Of a stretch of 64,000 bases of DNA, positions 56,200-64,000 are shown piece after piece. How positions within the stretch are numbered: the stretch's first letter is position 1; each line of letters opens with the position of its first letter. A program made the translations under genes and the position numbers. The stretch covers positions 182,537-246,536 of the forward strand of contig NZ_JAKFZS010000009.1 of the NCBI RefSeq assembly GCF_021654285.1, given 5' to 3'. The notes under the pieces were generated by a model that was not told where the DNA came from, did no database searches, and saw nothing but the letters and a program-made list of their open reading frames with translations. This DNA is from Pseudoalteromonas luteoviolacea. Its GTDB lineage: Bacteria; Pseudomonadota; Gammaproteobacteria; Enterobacterales; Alteromonadaceae.

Positions 56200-56365
56200 A
56201 TACCTAAATTATTATAGTTATTAATCCTCATCATAATTTATACCTCTACATACCATCAATTTATAAATATATTTATCGTGTATTTTACCTTGTTGAATAA
56301 AAAATTTTGCTGTGCTAAAAAGTGTGCGTACATACAAGGTGTACGTAGTTATAAAAGGGATAATT

Positions 56366-56803
56366 ATGGAAGATATATACGAAGTAGATGTTGATGGAGA
56401 TGGTATCAGTGATGGCGTAGTCGCTGACTTGGACGGCGATGGGTATATTGATACTGTGGGCGTTGATCAAGACGGTGATGGTTACATTGATACCGTTGCA
56501 ATGGATACTGATGGAGATGGTTATGTAGATACCGTCATGGTTGACGAAGACGGTGATGGCGTAGTTGATGCTATTGCGATGGATACAGATGGTGATGGCT
56601 ATGTAGACACTGTTGGCGTTGACTCTGATGGCGACGGCGTTATCGATACTGTGGCTGTAGATACAGATGGTGATGGGGTAATTGACGTTGTCGCCATGGA
56701 TCTCGATGGTGACGGTGATATAGATGCGGTGATCGCTGATACTGACTTTGATGGTGAGGCGGATACCATGATTATTGAAGACGATGGATTTGACGATTAT
56801 TAA
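56366..56803 (+). CDS. acidic protein of ten tandem calcium-loop-like repeats
   Basis: A 145-residue protein made almost wholly of ten consecutive 13-residue units, each with DxDGDGxxD followed by four mostly hydrophobic residues. The ligand spacing is that of EF-hand, dockerin and thrombospondin-3 Ca2+ loops. Units 1–9 are near-perfect; unit 10 is degenerate (DTDFDGEAD). ATG 56366 follows AAAAGGGA by 5 nt; a GTG at 56312 is rejected. No signal peptide or C-terminal sorting signal is seen, so it is predicted cytoplasmic or exported by an unconventional route. It is 20 bp from the next gene. Ca2+ binding is inferred. Confidence 0.75.
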   Translation: MEDIYEVDVDGDGISDGVVADLDGDGYIDTVGVDQDGDGYIDTVAMDTDGDGYVDTVMVDEDGDGVVDAIAMDTDGDGYVDTVGVDSDGDGVIDTVAVDTDGDGVIDVVAMDLDGDGDIDAVIADTDFDGEADTMIIEDDGFDDY

Positions 56804-56823
56804 TATAATAAAGGGATTTAACT

Positions 56824-57330
56824 ATGTTCAATAAAATAAAAGAAACAGCAGCAAAAAACTTCACTGATGAAGAAGGGAATAATCAATTGGGCGTTAATTT
56901 AAAAGAAAAGAGTGAAGGCTTAACTGCTTCTATTAAGCAAAAAGCGACAGATGCGAAAGATAATATCAAAGATATATCTGTCATGAACAAAGTAAAAGAG
57001 TTCACCAAAGCATCTGTAAAAACAGTTGAAGATATTGATAACGACTTACTGGCGAGTAATTCGCAGTATGAAATCAATAACTTTAGAGTTTCAGCAACGG
57101 CTGGTGTTACAGCTGGTATGACCCTAGATATTCACTTTGTTAAAAACCAAGGTGCGAAGGAAATTGCGCAGAAAGCATCGCGCTTTTTGATTGTGGTTAA
57201 CCCTGACACTGGAAGCAAAATCCAAGTACCACGAAGTGCACTAGTGAATAAAGAAACAGCGAAGATTAAAGATCCAAAAACAGATGCTGTACTAACAATT
57301 GATGCTAAAACTGGCGCGATACTGGCTTAG
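56824..57330 (+). CDS. hypothetical protein paired with the Asp-repeat gene
   Basis: A 168-residue protein with a charged, helical N-terminal half (about 1–75, Lys/Glu/Ala-rich, 'GLTASIKQKATDAKDNIKDI'). A beta-rich C-terminal domain (about 80–168) follows, including 'NNFRVSATAGVTAGMTLDIH' and 'ASRFLIVVNPDTGSKIQVPR'. There is no signal peptide. I recognise no family. It follows the Asp-repeat gene by 20 bp, so the two are probably one operon and may act together. Confidence 0.65.
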   Translation: MFNKIKETAAKNFTDEEGNNQLGVNLKEKSEGLTASIKQKATDAKDNIKDISVMNKVKEFTKASVKTVEDIDNDLLASNSQYEINNFRVSATAGVTAGMTLDIHFVKNQGAKEIAQKASRFLIVVNPDTGSKIQVPRSALVNKETAKIKDPKTDAVLTIDAKTGAILA

Positions 57331-57347
57331 TTTTAAAGCAAATAACG

Positions 57348-57376
57348 ATATACAGCCTAAATGCTAGGCTGTATAT
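57348..57376. terminator. bidirectional terminator between the Asp-repeat operon and smpB
   Basis: A perfect 11-bp stem (57348–57358 with 57366–57376) and 7-nt loop between convergent genes. Confidence 0.75.
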
Positions 57377-57384
57377 TCCATGTG

Positions 57385-57864
57385 TTAAACCTTATGCTTC
57401 ATGAGCCTTTCTTTATCGCGAGACCAGTCTCTGTCTTTGATGTCTGCGCGCTTGTCGTGCATTTTCTTACCTTTTGCTAGGTGAAACTCTAATTTTACCC
57501 AACATTTTTTCCAGTACATTGCAGTAGCGACTAATGAAAAGCCATCACGTTCTGTGGCACCGATTAATCTGTCTATTTCACGCTTATTGAGAAGTAGCTT
57601 ACGATAACGAAGCGGATCGCAGATAACATGTGTAGAAGCACTGTTTAAAGGTTGAATTTGAGAACCAAGCAAAAACGCTTCACCGTCTTTTAGATGGATA
57701 TAAGTTTCTGAGATATTCACTTTACCTGCTCGGATACTTTTAACTTCCCAGCCTTGTAGTTCCATACCTGCTTCGAACTTATCGTGTAAAAAATACTCAT
57801 GACGCGCTTTTTTATTTAACGCGATGGTATTGCTTGTTGATTTATTTGATTTTTTCTTTGCCAT
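57385..57864 (-). CDS. smpB: SsrA-binding protein SmpB
   Basis: A 159-residue RNA-binding protein that escorts tmRNA to stalled ribosomes in trans-translation. The OB-fold motifs are '[20 protein letters not shown]', '[20 protein letters not shown]' and '[13 protein letters not shown]'. The basic tail '[20 protein letters not shown]' is the part that enters the decoding centre. Length matches E. coli (160). It diverges from ratA, a widely conserved arrangement. I see no ssrA gene in the window. Confidence 0.96.
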   Translation of the reverse strand: MAKKKSNKSTSNTIALNKKARHEYFLHDKFEAGMELQGWEVKSIRAGKVNISETYIHLKDGEAFLLGSQIQPLNSASTHVICDPLRYRKLLLNKREIDRLIGATERDGFSLVATAMYWKKCWVKLEFHLAKGKKMHDKRADIKDRDWSRDKERLMKHKV

Positions 57865-58005
57865 AATGGCTTAGTCTACCTACAAATCGAATTGGAAAAC
57901 AGTGTTATTTAATTTATCTGCGATATTTTCGCTCACAGTGGCGCTGCAAACAAGAAAAATCTTGAAAAGCTTGGTAAAATTGGCACAGTAAAGTTTGGAG
58001 ATTGT

Positions 58006-58440
58006 ATGCCACAAGTAGAAAAAAGTGCATTGGTGATGTACAGCACACAAGAAATGTTTGATTTAGTCAATGATGTAGATGCGTATCCTGATTTCCTACC
58101 AAATTGCTCAGGTGCAAAAGTACTAAGCAGTTCAAATGATGAGATGACAGCAAGCTTGGAAATATCAAAAGCGGGTCTGACCAAGTGGTTTACGACAAAA
58201 AATCAGTTTGAAGGTAATCGAGTTAAAATGCAGCTTGTTGATGGACCGTTTAAATCATTGCAAGGCTATTGGGAGTTTATTGAGTTAGATGAACAAGCGT
58301 GCAAAGTTAATTTAAAACTGGAATTTGAATTTGCAAGTAAACTTATCGAGCTGGCTTTTGGTAAGGTCTTTAACGAAGTGGCAAAAAATATGGTCACAGC
58401 GTTCACCCAACGGGCTAAGTCTGTCTACGGGGTTAGATAA
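58006..58440 (+). CDS. ratA: RatA family START-like protein
   Basis: A 144-residue START-domain protein: 'SAQEMFDLVNDVDAYPDFLP'-type N-terminus (here 'YSTQEMFDLVNDVDAYPDFL'), 'LTKWFTTKNQFEGNRVKMQL', and a C-terminal helix 'FNEVAKNMVTAFTQRAKSVY'. In E. coli RatA was reported to block joining of ribosomal subunits, but the fold matches Coq10, so a ubiquinone-binding role is also possible. GGAG lies 5 nt before the ATG. The stop codon abuts rnfH. Confidence 0.92.
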   Translation: MPQVEKSALVMYSTQEMFDLVNDVDAYPDFLPNCSGAKVLSSSNDEMTASLEISKAGLTKWFTTKNQFEGNRVKMQLVDGPFKSLQGYWEFIELDEQACKVNLKLEFEFASKLIELAFGKVFNEVAKNMVTAFTQRAKSVYGVR

Positions 58441-58755
58441 ATGATAAAAGTTGAAGTTGTTTTTGCGCTTCCTGAAAAAGCGACCAGTGTAACCGTAGAT
58501 GTGGCGGAGGGTACCTCTGCTGAACATGTAGTTATGCAATCGGGTATTTTAGATAAGTGTCCTGAAATTGACCCAACTAATCTGAGCCTTGGTATTTGGA
58601 ATAGAACGGTAAAGTTACATCAGGTGGTAAAAGAAGGGGATCGAATAGAAATTTACAGGCCTTTAATTGCTGATCCTAAAGAGGCTAGGCGTCGCAGAGC
58701 TGACAAGGCAAAAGAAGAAGGTCGTGCAAATAAGATCACGGGTGGTCGAGCATAA
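58441..58755 (+). CDS. rnfH: RnfH family ubiquitin-like protein
   Basis: A 104-residue beta-grasp protein of the RnfH/UPF0125 family: 'IKVEVVFALPEKATSVTVDV', 'NLSLGIWNRTVKLHQVVKEG' and 'DRIEIYRPLIADPKEARRRR'. It begins immediately after the ratA stop codon, as in E. coli (ratA–ratB). No antitoxin activity is established for RatB. A terminator follows. Confidence 0.93.
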   Translation: MIKVEVVFALPEKATSVTVDVAEGTSAEHVVMQSGILDKCPEIDPTNLSLGIWNRTVKLHQVVKEGDRIEIYRPLIADPKEARRRRADKAKEEGRANKITGGRA

Positions 58756-58770
58756 AGAGTGTTATTTGAT

Positions 58771-58798
58771 AAAAAGCCACGTTCTTACGTGGCTTTTT
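58771..58798. terminator. bidirectional terminator after rnfH
   Basis: A perfect 12-bp stem (58771–58782 with 58787–58798), TCTT loop, A-run and T-run, between convergent genes. Confidence 0.92.
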
Positions 58799-58815
58799 AA
58801 TGCTAGATAGTAAGT

Positions 58816-59262
58816 CTATTTAATATTGTCTTCACTTTGCTCATGGACTGCTTTTTCATCAGCTAAGTCTTCCTTTAACTTTCTGATTTTTAAACCAAGC
58901 TCTTGCCCTCTGTGTCTTGCGTAGTATGTACAACCAATAAACATAGCTGAGGCAAAAGTTAACTCTAAAGCTATCCATATTAGCTCATCAGTTGCTATCC
59001 AAAGCAAAGTGAGTCCGTGTATAAAATATATAATGACAATGAAGTTAGCCCATGCAAAGGTATAGGGTTTATCTTGTACTATGCCTTTTAATGGCAGCAA
59101 CAATGGAAGAATGTAAACTGTAAATATAAACCCTTCGCTGTAACCCTCTCTTGGTGATGCTACAAACAACCACAGGGGCATTAATAACAACAGACCACAA
59201 TATCCAAATAAGGCGAGTCTATGGAACAGCTTTGTTTTTGGTTGCTTGGGGATCTGAGTCAT
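58816..59262 (-). CDS. DUF2069 inner-membrane protein
   Basis: A 148-residue membrane protein with four hydrophobic segments (about 15–33, 42–60, 68–88, 95–113) and a charged C-terminal coiled tail ('KIRKLKEDLADEKAV'). Sequence and context (after a WrbA-like gene in the same operon, 4-bp overlap) match the DUF2069 family, whose role is unknown. Confidence 0.8.
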   Translation of the reverse strand: MTQIPKQPKTKLFHRLALFGYCGLLLLMPLWLFVASPREGYSEGFIFTVYILPLLLPLKGIVQDKPYTFAWANFIVIIYFIHGLTLLWIATDELIWIALELTFASAMFIGCTYYARHRGQELGLKIRKLKEDLADEKAVHEQSEDNIK

Positions 59263-59810
59263 AATAACTTACTGGCCACTCTGTAGAGCCGAACGGCGAC
59301 CGCTCGGCAGATTTTTACTTCAGTTTCAGTTAACTGGGCACTATTTTCTAGACCTGCAACATGTGATGCGCCATAGGGTGTCCCACCACTTTCTGTAGAA
59401 AGTAATTCAGGCACATCATAGGGTACTCCCATTAACATCATGCCATGATGTAGTAAAGGGAGTGATAGGTTTAAGAGTGTTGCCTCGTTACCGCCATGCA
59501 TGCTACTTGATGATGAAAAGACACAGGCCGGTTTATCAATCAGTTGACCTTTTAACCACAAATCGCTGGTTGTTTCCCAAAACGTTTTTGCTTGTGCCGC
59601 CATCATGCCAAAACGTGTTGGTGTGCCAAATGCTAGGCCATCACACTCAATAAGGTCTTGTTTAGAAATCACAATATCATGAGGATGTTTTTGTACAAAT
59701 GTGCGTAAACGCACAGTCGCACCTTGTGCGCTCAGTGTATCGGCGATTTCATTGGCCATAGACTCTACAGAGCCATGGCTAGAATGATATAAAACTAAAA
59801 TAGTTGGCAT
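59259..59810 (-). CDS. WrbA-like flavodoxin-fold NAD(P)H:quinone oxidoreductase
   Basis: A 183-residue FMN protein. The phosphate-binding loop is near the start ('LVLYHSSHGSVESMANEIAD'), followed by 'CDGLAFGTPTRFGMMAAQAK' and 'KPACVFSSSSSMHGGNEATL', which are typical of WrbA. It reduces quinones by two electrons, avoiding semiquinones. It starts 3 bp after the ArsC-like gene and overlaps the DUF2069 gene by 4 bp. Confidence 0.88.
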   Translation of the reverse strand: MPTILVLYHSSHGSVESMANEIADTLSAQGATVRLRTFVQKHPHDIVISKQDLIECDGLAFGTPTRFGMMAAQAKTFWETTSDLWLKGQLIDKPACVFSSSSSMHGGNEATLLNLSLPLLHHGMMLMGVPYDVPELLSTESGGTPYGASHVAGLENSAQLTETEVKICRAVAVRLYRVASKLL

Positions 59811-59813
59811 AGC

Positions 59814-60161
59814 TTAGATAATATCTAGTACTGATTCAGGAGGACGTCCCAGCGCAGCTTTGTCACCTTTAACAACAATAGGGCGCTCAATTAGCTTTGG
59901 GTTATCAAGCATAGCTTGTCTTAAAGTCGCTTCATCGCTGTCTTTATTTAGACCAAGCTCTTTGTATATTGCTTCTTTATTTCGAACTAACTGGTGTGCA
60001 GAATCAAAACCTAACTTAGATATAAGTGCGTTTAAGGTTTCTGAATCAATAGGTGTTTTCAAATACTCAACTATTTCAGGTTGAATTGAGTTTTCTTCTA
60101 ACAAAGCAAGTGTTTGTCTTGATTTAGAACAGCGCGGATTGTGGTAAATAGTGACTGACAT
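59814..60161 (-). CDS. ArsC/Spx-family reductase (YfgD-like)
   Basis: A 115-residue glutaredoxin-type arsenate reductase homologue. Catalytic Cys11 is in 'YHNPRCSKSRQTL', and 'LIERPIVVKGDKAALGRPPE' holds the Arg residues that bind arsenate in ArsC. The nearby bepA matches E. coli, where yfgD sits next to bepA. True arsenate reduction is not proven for that branch, so I leave the symbol blank. Confidence 0.88.
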   Translation of the reverse strand: MSVTIYHNPRCSKSRQTLALLEENSIQPEIVEYLKTPIDSETLNALISKLGFDSAHQLVRNKEAIYKELGLNKDSDEATLRQAMLDNPKLIERPIVVKGDKAALGRPPESVLDII

Positions 60162-60284
60162 AATGAACCTTTTAAAACGGTAACCAATAATCTTAACGGT
60201 AATTGTAACTGATTGATTTCAGTGTGCCTATCTTCTGTGCCCGCAGGTTGGATACGAGTTAGGATGATATAGGCACCTGTTTTT

Positions 60285-61733
60285 TTATAATTTAGCGAGC
60301 TCTTTTTGCATATTTCGATACTTGGCAAGTAGGGCTTTCAAACGAAGTTTTTTAATTTCGTCTTCTTTTTCAATAAAGTTAAGCGCTTTTTGCACTTCAT
60401 CTGCGGCTTTCATGAATGCACCATAGTGAGAGAGTAAACTCGCACGAGATTCATGATATGCGGCTTTATTTTTACTGAGCTCATAAGTTTCTGTTAAAAG
60501 TTGCTTGGCAAGTACATGATTTGGTTTTTCCAACAAGAACACTTTAAGAAGCTGTTCAGCTTTGTCATATTCTTTCGCCTTGATAGCTGTATTTGCAAGG
60601 TTTAATGTAATAACTTGGTTGTTAGGGCGCAACTTGTGCTTTTTCTCTAACACTTCGATTGCAGGCTTGAATAGCTTTTGTCCTATCTTGATATCAGTAT
60701 AAACGTCCAGATAAAACAAGTTATTAGGTTGTGCCTTGACTAATTTATTGATGATTTCTTCTGCTTGGTCATATTTCTTCTGATCAAGTAAAGATATTGC
60801 GAGCCCGTACTCATATTGGCTTTTGTCCAAATCCGATGTAGTTCTTAAAGTATTCTCAAAATAGGCTTGTGCGTCTTGAGAGTCCATGTGGTAGCGTGCG
60901 ATCACTCGGCTTTTTGCATAGAGAAAATCTGCACTGCTAGGAACATACTTCTTTGGGTATTGCTGGGCTCTTAACCTGACATCTGATACTCGCGAGTCCG
61001 GTAAAGGGTGAGTGAGTAAAAAAGCAGGAGGTTTATTTTGAAAGCGCACTTGAGCCGCTAGTTTAGTTAGAAACTCACTTGCCGCGTAGGGGTCATAACC
61101 CGCTTTTTGCAGCGTTTGCATACCAAAGCGGTCGGCTTCTTGCTCTGCTTTTCTGCTATGAGTTAGCTGACTTAATGCTGCTTGTGTACTATTTGCTGCG
61201 AGTATAGCCATTCCTGCGTCAGGCGCAACAACTGTGGCCAGAATACCCGTGATCATACCTGCAATGGTCAATGCGCTATTATCTTTGGCACTTTGTATAC
61301 GTCTTGCTAGGTGTCGTTGCGTAACGTGTGCAATTTCGTGTCCCAGCACAGATGCAAGTTGGCTTTCATTATCAGACTGAGCAATCAAGCCTGTGTGCAC
61401 GCCAACGTGACCTCCATAAAATGCAAATGCATTGATAGCTTTGTTATTTATCCAGAAAAACTTAAATGGAAATCTTACGTCATTGGCACTAGCAACCAGC
61501 TTGTTGCCAAGCGATGATAGATATTCATTAAGAACAGGATCTTGTACAAGTGGTGAACTAGAGCGGATCTGCATCATCATCACTTCACCTAATGCTTGCT
61601 CTTTCTCAATAGGCAGCACTTGTACCGCTGATGTTCCAAGGTCTGGTAACTTAAAATCTGAAGCTGTACTGATTGAAGTGTAGCTCATTGTGATAGCACA
61701 AAGTGTGGTTATAAGAGCTTTTCTAAATTGCAT
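60285..61733 (-). CDS. bepA: beta-barrel assembly-enhancing protease BepA
   Basis: A 482-residue periplasmic M48 metallopeptidase: signal peptide (about 1–25), zinc motif HExxH at 132–136 ('LGHEIAHVTQRH'), third ligand in 'SRKAEQEADRFGMQTLQKAG', then TPR repeats (about 300–470). It promotes LptD maturation and degrades stalled outer-membrane proteins at the BAM complex. ATG 61733 comes 1 bp after the upstream stop, with AAGGA in front. Confidence 0.93.
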   Translation of the reverse strand: MQFRKALITTLCAITMSYTSISTASDFKLPDLGTSAVQVLPIEKEQALGEVMMMQIRSSSPLVQDPVLNEYLSSLGNKLVASANDVRFPFKFFWINNKAINAFAFYGGHVGVHTGLIAQSDNESQLASVLGHEIAHVTQRHLARRIQSAKDNSALTIAGMITGILATVVAPDAGMAILAANSTQAALSQLTHSRKAEQEADRFGMQTLQKAGYDPYAASEFLTKLAAQVRFQNKPPAFLLTHPLPDSRVSDVRLRAQQYPKKYVPSSADFLYAKSRVIARYHMDSQDAQAYFENTLRTTSDLDKSQYEYGLAISLLDQKKYDQAEEIINKLVKAQPNNLFYLDVYTDIKIGQKLFKPAIEVLEKKHKLRPNNQVITLNLANTAIKAKEYDKAEQLLKVFLLEKPNHVLAKQLLTETYELSKNKAAYHESRASLLSHYGAFMKAADEVQKALNFIEKEDEIKKLRLKALLAKYRNMQKELAKL

Positions 61734-61734
61734 C

Positions 61735-62400
61735 CTAATCCTTCTTAATATCTTCACCGAGCATGATCTTAGCTAGATTTAGCTCGTCTTCACAAGCTCG
61801 GGCGTCTTTTTCACATAATTGATAAAAATCTTTTATTGAGACACCATCAACGCTCACAACGTTCAATTCTCTTTTTAAAAGAGAGATTGTTTGATGCACT
61901 ACTTTGTGTGCGTGGAGTATGAGGGCTTTATCTGCAATATCCCCACGCTCAAAATAAAAACCAATAAACTTATGCAGTTGACTAAATCTTATCAGTGATT
62001 TCATGGTATGGGGGTCCCATACGTTAAACTCAAGATATTTGTTGTCCTTTAGATAGGTATCTACTTTAACGCCACGGGCAATTGGAAACGCCCAAAGCTC
62101 ATAACCCCGATCTGTAAAAGCTTGGTGTAGAGATATTTGAGGTGCGCCATTACAATGAACAATGCCGTTGTCATCTTCATAGCCATCGAGTAGTTGTAAA
62201 TTCCAATTTCGCTTATCGAGTATTCTTTTTATCGCATTATCAAAACCATGTTGAAATATCCCTTCGCTTTCACTTACTGAGGATGCGACAAGGTGATAAA
62301 AGGGTGGCAACTCCCCCCAATTGATTTGCTTTTTATACCAATTGATTTCTTTTAATGTCGGGTTGGCCGGTAAACTTGCCTTGTTATTTGCTCTTGGCAT
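61735..62400 (-). CDS. conserved hypothetical protein upstream of bepA
   Basis: A 221-residue soluble protein, Trp/Tyr-rich in its first half ('LKEINWYKKQINWGELPPFY', 'DRGYELWAFPIARGVKVDTY'). A helical C-terminus with Cys-rich 'DFYQLCEKDARACEDELN' follows. No signal peptide. I recognise no family. It is coupled to bepA (1-bp gap), so a link to envelope maintenance is possible by position only. Confidence 0.65.
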   Translation of the reverse strand: MPRANNKASLPANPTLKEINWYKKQINWGELPPFYHLVASSVSESEGIFQHGFDNAIKRILDKRNWNLQLLDGYEDDNGIVHCNGAPQISLHQAFTDRGYELWAFPIARGVKVDTYLKDNKYLEFNVWDPHTMKSLIRFSQLHKFIGFYFERGDIADKALILHAHKVVHQTISLLKRELNVVSVDGVSIKDFYQLCEKDARACEDELNLAKIMLGEDIKKD

Positions 62401-62649
62401 GTGGTTTCCCGTAAAACTTGCTGTTCATATAAGAATAAACCATTGGCAAAGTACAAGCTACAGAAAGGCGCTGTAATATGCGTAAAATAGAATATTATTC
62501 TCTTGCTATTGAGTGCTTAGGTGCCTTATAAACAAGAAGCGTATTTATAGTAGTAAATATTATAGGTTTATAATTGGTTTCTAATGTTTTAAAAGTGTAT
62601 AAGATGCTACTTTTTGTTTGTTTTATCTATCCTGATTGTAACGAAGTGA

Positions 62650-62904
62650 GTGCTTTTGAAGTTGGTTAAAGAGCAATGCATTGAAGCAAATGCCATCGAT
62701 TTGAGACAGTATCAATGTCCACAGCTCTTTGTTCAGTTTAAGTGGCATTTAAAGAACTGCCCAGATAAAAGTATTCAGTATATTTGTACAGACGAGCAAG
62801 ACCTGTCTGATGTTAAGCGCTATTTGTGCAACAACTCCTATCATTATGCCTTTATAGAAGAAGGTCAATTACATTACATTGAGGTGTACATCACGGATGT
62901 TTGA
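62650..62904 (+). CDS. TusA/SirA-like small protein
   Basis: An 84-residue protein resembling TusA-family sulfur carriers. The segment 'IDLRQYQCPQLFVQFKWHLK' aligns with the CPxP active-site region, but the second Pro is replaced, and 'HYAFIEEGQLHYIEVYI' fits the last strands. The start is GTG 62650, with only a weak site. It overlaps the permease gene by 8 bp; TusA-like genes beside perM-type genes occur in related bacteria. Confidence 0.65.
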   Translation: MLLKLVKEQCIEANAIDLRQYQCPQLFVQFKWHLKNCPDKSIQYICTDEQDLSDVKRYLCNNSYHYAFIEEGQLHYIEVYITDV

Positions 62905-63964
62905 GTTAATTAAATCTTGGTATCAGGATAAATTTTCGGATCCCGATTCAGTTACGTTGCTATTAATGCTCGTTTTTACAGCGACAATGCTGTATTTCTT
63001 TGGTTCATTTGTTATTCCAGTGCTTGTCGCCCTAGTTATCGCATATTTGCTTGATTGGCCTGTCACTAGGTTACAAAAGTTAATGCCTAGTCGACTTATG
63101 GCGACAAATTTGGTGATGTTAGGCTTTATTGGCATTGTGCTGGCTCTGTTGCTTGTGATAGTTCCTGTTTTGTGGTCTCAAGCGAGCAATTTAGTGCAAG
63201 AAGCACCGAGCATGATTGAAAAGGGTCGAGATTACTTGTTGCACCTTCCTGAAGACTACCCAAATTTGGTCTCAGTACAGCAAGTACAAAACATTGTGGC
63301 TGGGGTTGAGAGCAAAGTACTTGCTTTAGGTGAGCTCATTGTTTCTGTATCCCTAACGTCGATTAAGGATTTAGTGGCTTGGTTAATTTACTTGATCCTT
63401 GTGCCTTTGTTAGTATTTTTTATGCTTAAAGACAAAGTGTCTCTAACTTCAGGTATTAAGCAACTAATACCAAAAGATAGAAAGTTAATTACGCAAGTGT
63501 GGGAAGAAATGGACCATCAAATCATGAATTATATTCGTGGCAAAGTCATTGAAATTGTGATTGTTGGAGGTACAAGCTTTATTGCTTTTGCCGTATTGGA
63601 CTTACGCTATGCTGCTCTGCTTGGCACTTTAGTTGGGCTGTCGGTTTTGATCCCATTTATCGGTGCAGCATTGGTCACCATCCCAGTAGCTGCGGTGGCA
63701 TTATTTCAATTCGGGGTAGCGCCAGAATTTTGGACCATTTTAATTGTATACGGTATTATCCAAGCACTTGACGGTAACTTATTAGTACCTCTGTTGTTTT
63801 CAGAAGCGGTGGACCTAAACCCCGTTTATATCATCGTAGCGGTACTATTTTTCGGCGGTTTATGGGGGTTTTGGGGAGTTTTCTTTGCTATCCCTCTAGC
63901 ATCTTTAGTGAAAGCGTTAGGAAATGCTTGGTCAACAAGCCACAGGCGTGTACAGACAAGTTAG
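62897..63964 (+). CDS. AI-2E/PerM family permease
   Basis: A 355-residue membrane protein of the AI-2 exporter (TqsA/PerM) family with about eight helices. N-terminal pair 'LLMLVFTATMLYFFGSFVIP' and 'VALVIAYLLDWPVTRL', a long soluble loop, then 'FFMLKDKVSLTSGIKQLIPK', 'HQIMNYIRGKVIEIVIVGGT' and 'QALDGNLLVPLLFSEAVDLN' with the family motifs. E. coli perM also neighbours bepA. Transport specificity is unproven. ATG 62897 follows GAGGTG and overlaps the previous gene. Confidence 0.88.
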   Translation: MFELIKSWYQDKFSDPDSVTLLLMLVFTATMLYFFGSFVIPVLVALVIAYLLDWPVTRLQKLMPSRLMATNLVMLGFIGIVLALLLVIVPVLWSQASNLVQEAPSMIEKGRDYLLHLPEDYPNLVSVQQVQNIVAGVESKVLALGELIVSVSLTSIKDLVAWLIYLILVPLLVFFMLKDKVSLTSGIKQLIPKDRKLITQVWEEMDHQIMNYIRGKVIEIVIVGGTSFIAFAVLDLRYAALLGTLVGLSVLIPFIGAALVTIPVAAVALFQFGVAPEFWTILIVYGIIQALDGNLLVPLLFSEAVDLNPVYIIVAVLFFGGLWGFWGVFFAIPLASLVKALGNAWSTSHRRVQTS

Positions 63965-64000
63965 AATGAAATAGATATTAGACATGGGAGCTTTTAGCTC

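Noticed and set aside
58006..58755. ratA–rnfH (ratA–ratB) as a toxin–antitoxin pair
   Set aside because: The names suggest it, but RatB is not an established antitoxin and both are conserved core genes; no TA function is claimed.
59814..60161. Arsenic-resistance operon
   Set aside because: Only the ArsC-like protein is present; no arsB, acr3 or arsR adjoins, and the bepA context points to the YfgD branch.
1..64000. Mobile element, CRISPR array, tRNA or rRNA
   Set aside because: No transposase, integrase, regular spaced repeats, tRNA cloverleaf or rRNA segment was recognised by reading; the ssrA gene was looked for near smpB and not found.

Overview
The window looks like chromosome of a marine gammaproteobacterium, most likely Pseudoalteromonas. 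Three things point there. Housekeeping blocks sit in the order typical of Alteromonadales and Vibrionales (rnt–motY–mnmC/fabB, smpB–ratA–rnfH, arsC-like–bepA–perM). The DNA is AT-rich. A full set of bmp-type genes for brominated phenols and pyrroles is present, known from P. luteoviolacea and P. phenolica. Assignment rests on protein features and gene order only; no database search was run.

Layout. 1–5 kb: the end of an RND efflux pair (adaptor fragment plus inner-membrane pump), an AraC regulator and a 72-aa conserved protein. 5–15 kb: an OsmC–YcaO fusion, an MccF-like S66 peptidase, an AraC regulator with a monooxygenase-like protein, a four-gene run led by kptA (tRNA 2'-phosphotransferase) behind a perfect 17-bp hairpin, two small unknowns, and an ECF-like sigma factor paired with a SnoaL-like protein. 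15–25 kb: two large lipoproteins, a GNAT acetyltransferase, a peroxiredoxin beside a broken quinone-reductase gene and an HxlR regulator, and a LuxR-type regulator. 25–31 kb: TauE-like permease, TetR regulator, adaptor and RND pump.

31–43 kb is the centrepiece. One divergent promoter serves two transcription units. Leftward runs bmp8 (AhpD-like debrominase), bmp9 (ferredoxin) and bmp10 (ferredoxin reductase). Rightward runs bmp1–bmp7. Bmp4 activates proline and loads it on the Bmp1 carrier domain, Bmp3 oxidises it to pyrrole, Bmp2 brominates it, and the Bmp1 thioesterase releases tetrabromopyrrole. Bmp8 removes one bromine. Bmp6 makes 4-hydroxybenzoate from chorismate, Bmp5 decarboxylatively brominates it to 2,4-dibromophenol, and the P450 Bmp7, fed by Bmp9/Bmp10, couples the aromatic units. 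By analogy with characterised loci the product should be pentabromopseudilin and related polybrominated biaryls and diphenyl ethers. The TetR–adaptor–RND block next door is a plausible export or self-protection partner.

43–49 kb holds an orphan RiPP-like precursor peptide with a small companion gene, a double-PAS chemoreceptor, a secreted NTF2-like protein, a LysR/PEP-mutase-like divergent pair and an unknown gene. 49–64 kb is mainly conserved core genome (FapA, RNase T, MotY, MnmC, FabB, SmpB, RatA, RnfH, WrbA-like, ArsC-like, BepA, PerM-like). It is interrupted by a two-gene unit whose first product is almost entirely ten 13-residue Asp/Gly calcium-loop-like repeats with no signal peptide.

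The best leads for something new are the RiPP-like precursor, the Asp-repeat pair, the repeated motif in the bmp divergent promoter, the paired palindromes that look like TetR operators, and the kptA hairpin. No tRNA, rRNA, CRISPR array, insertion sequence or replication origin was recognised.
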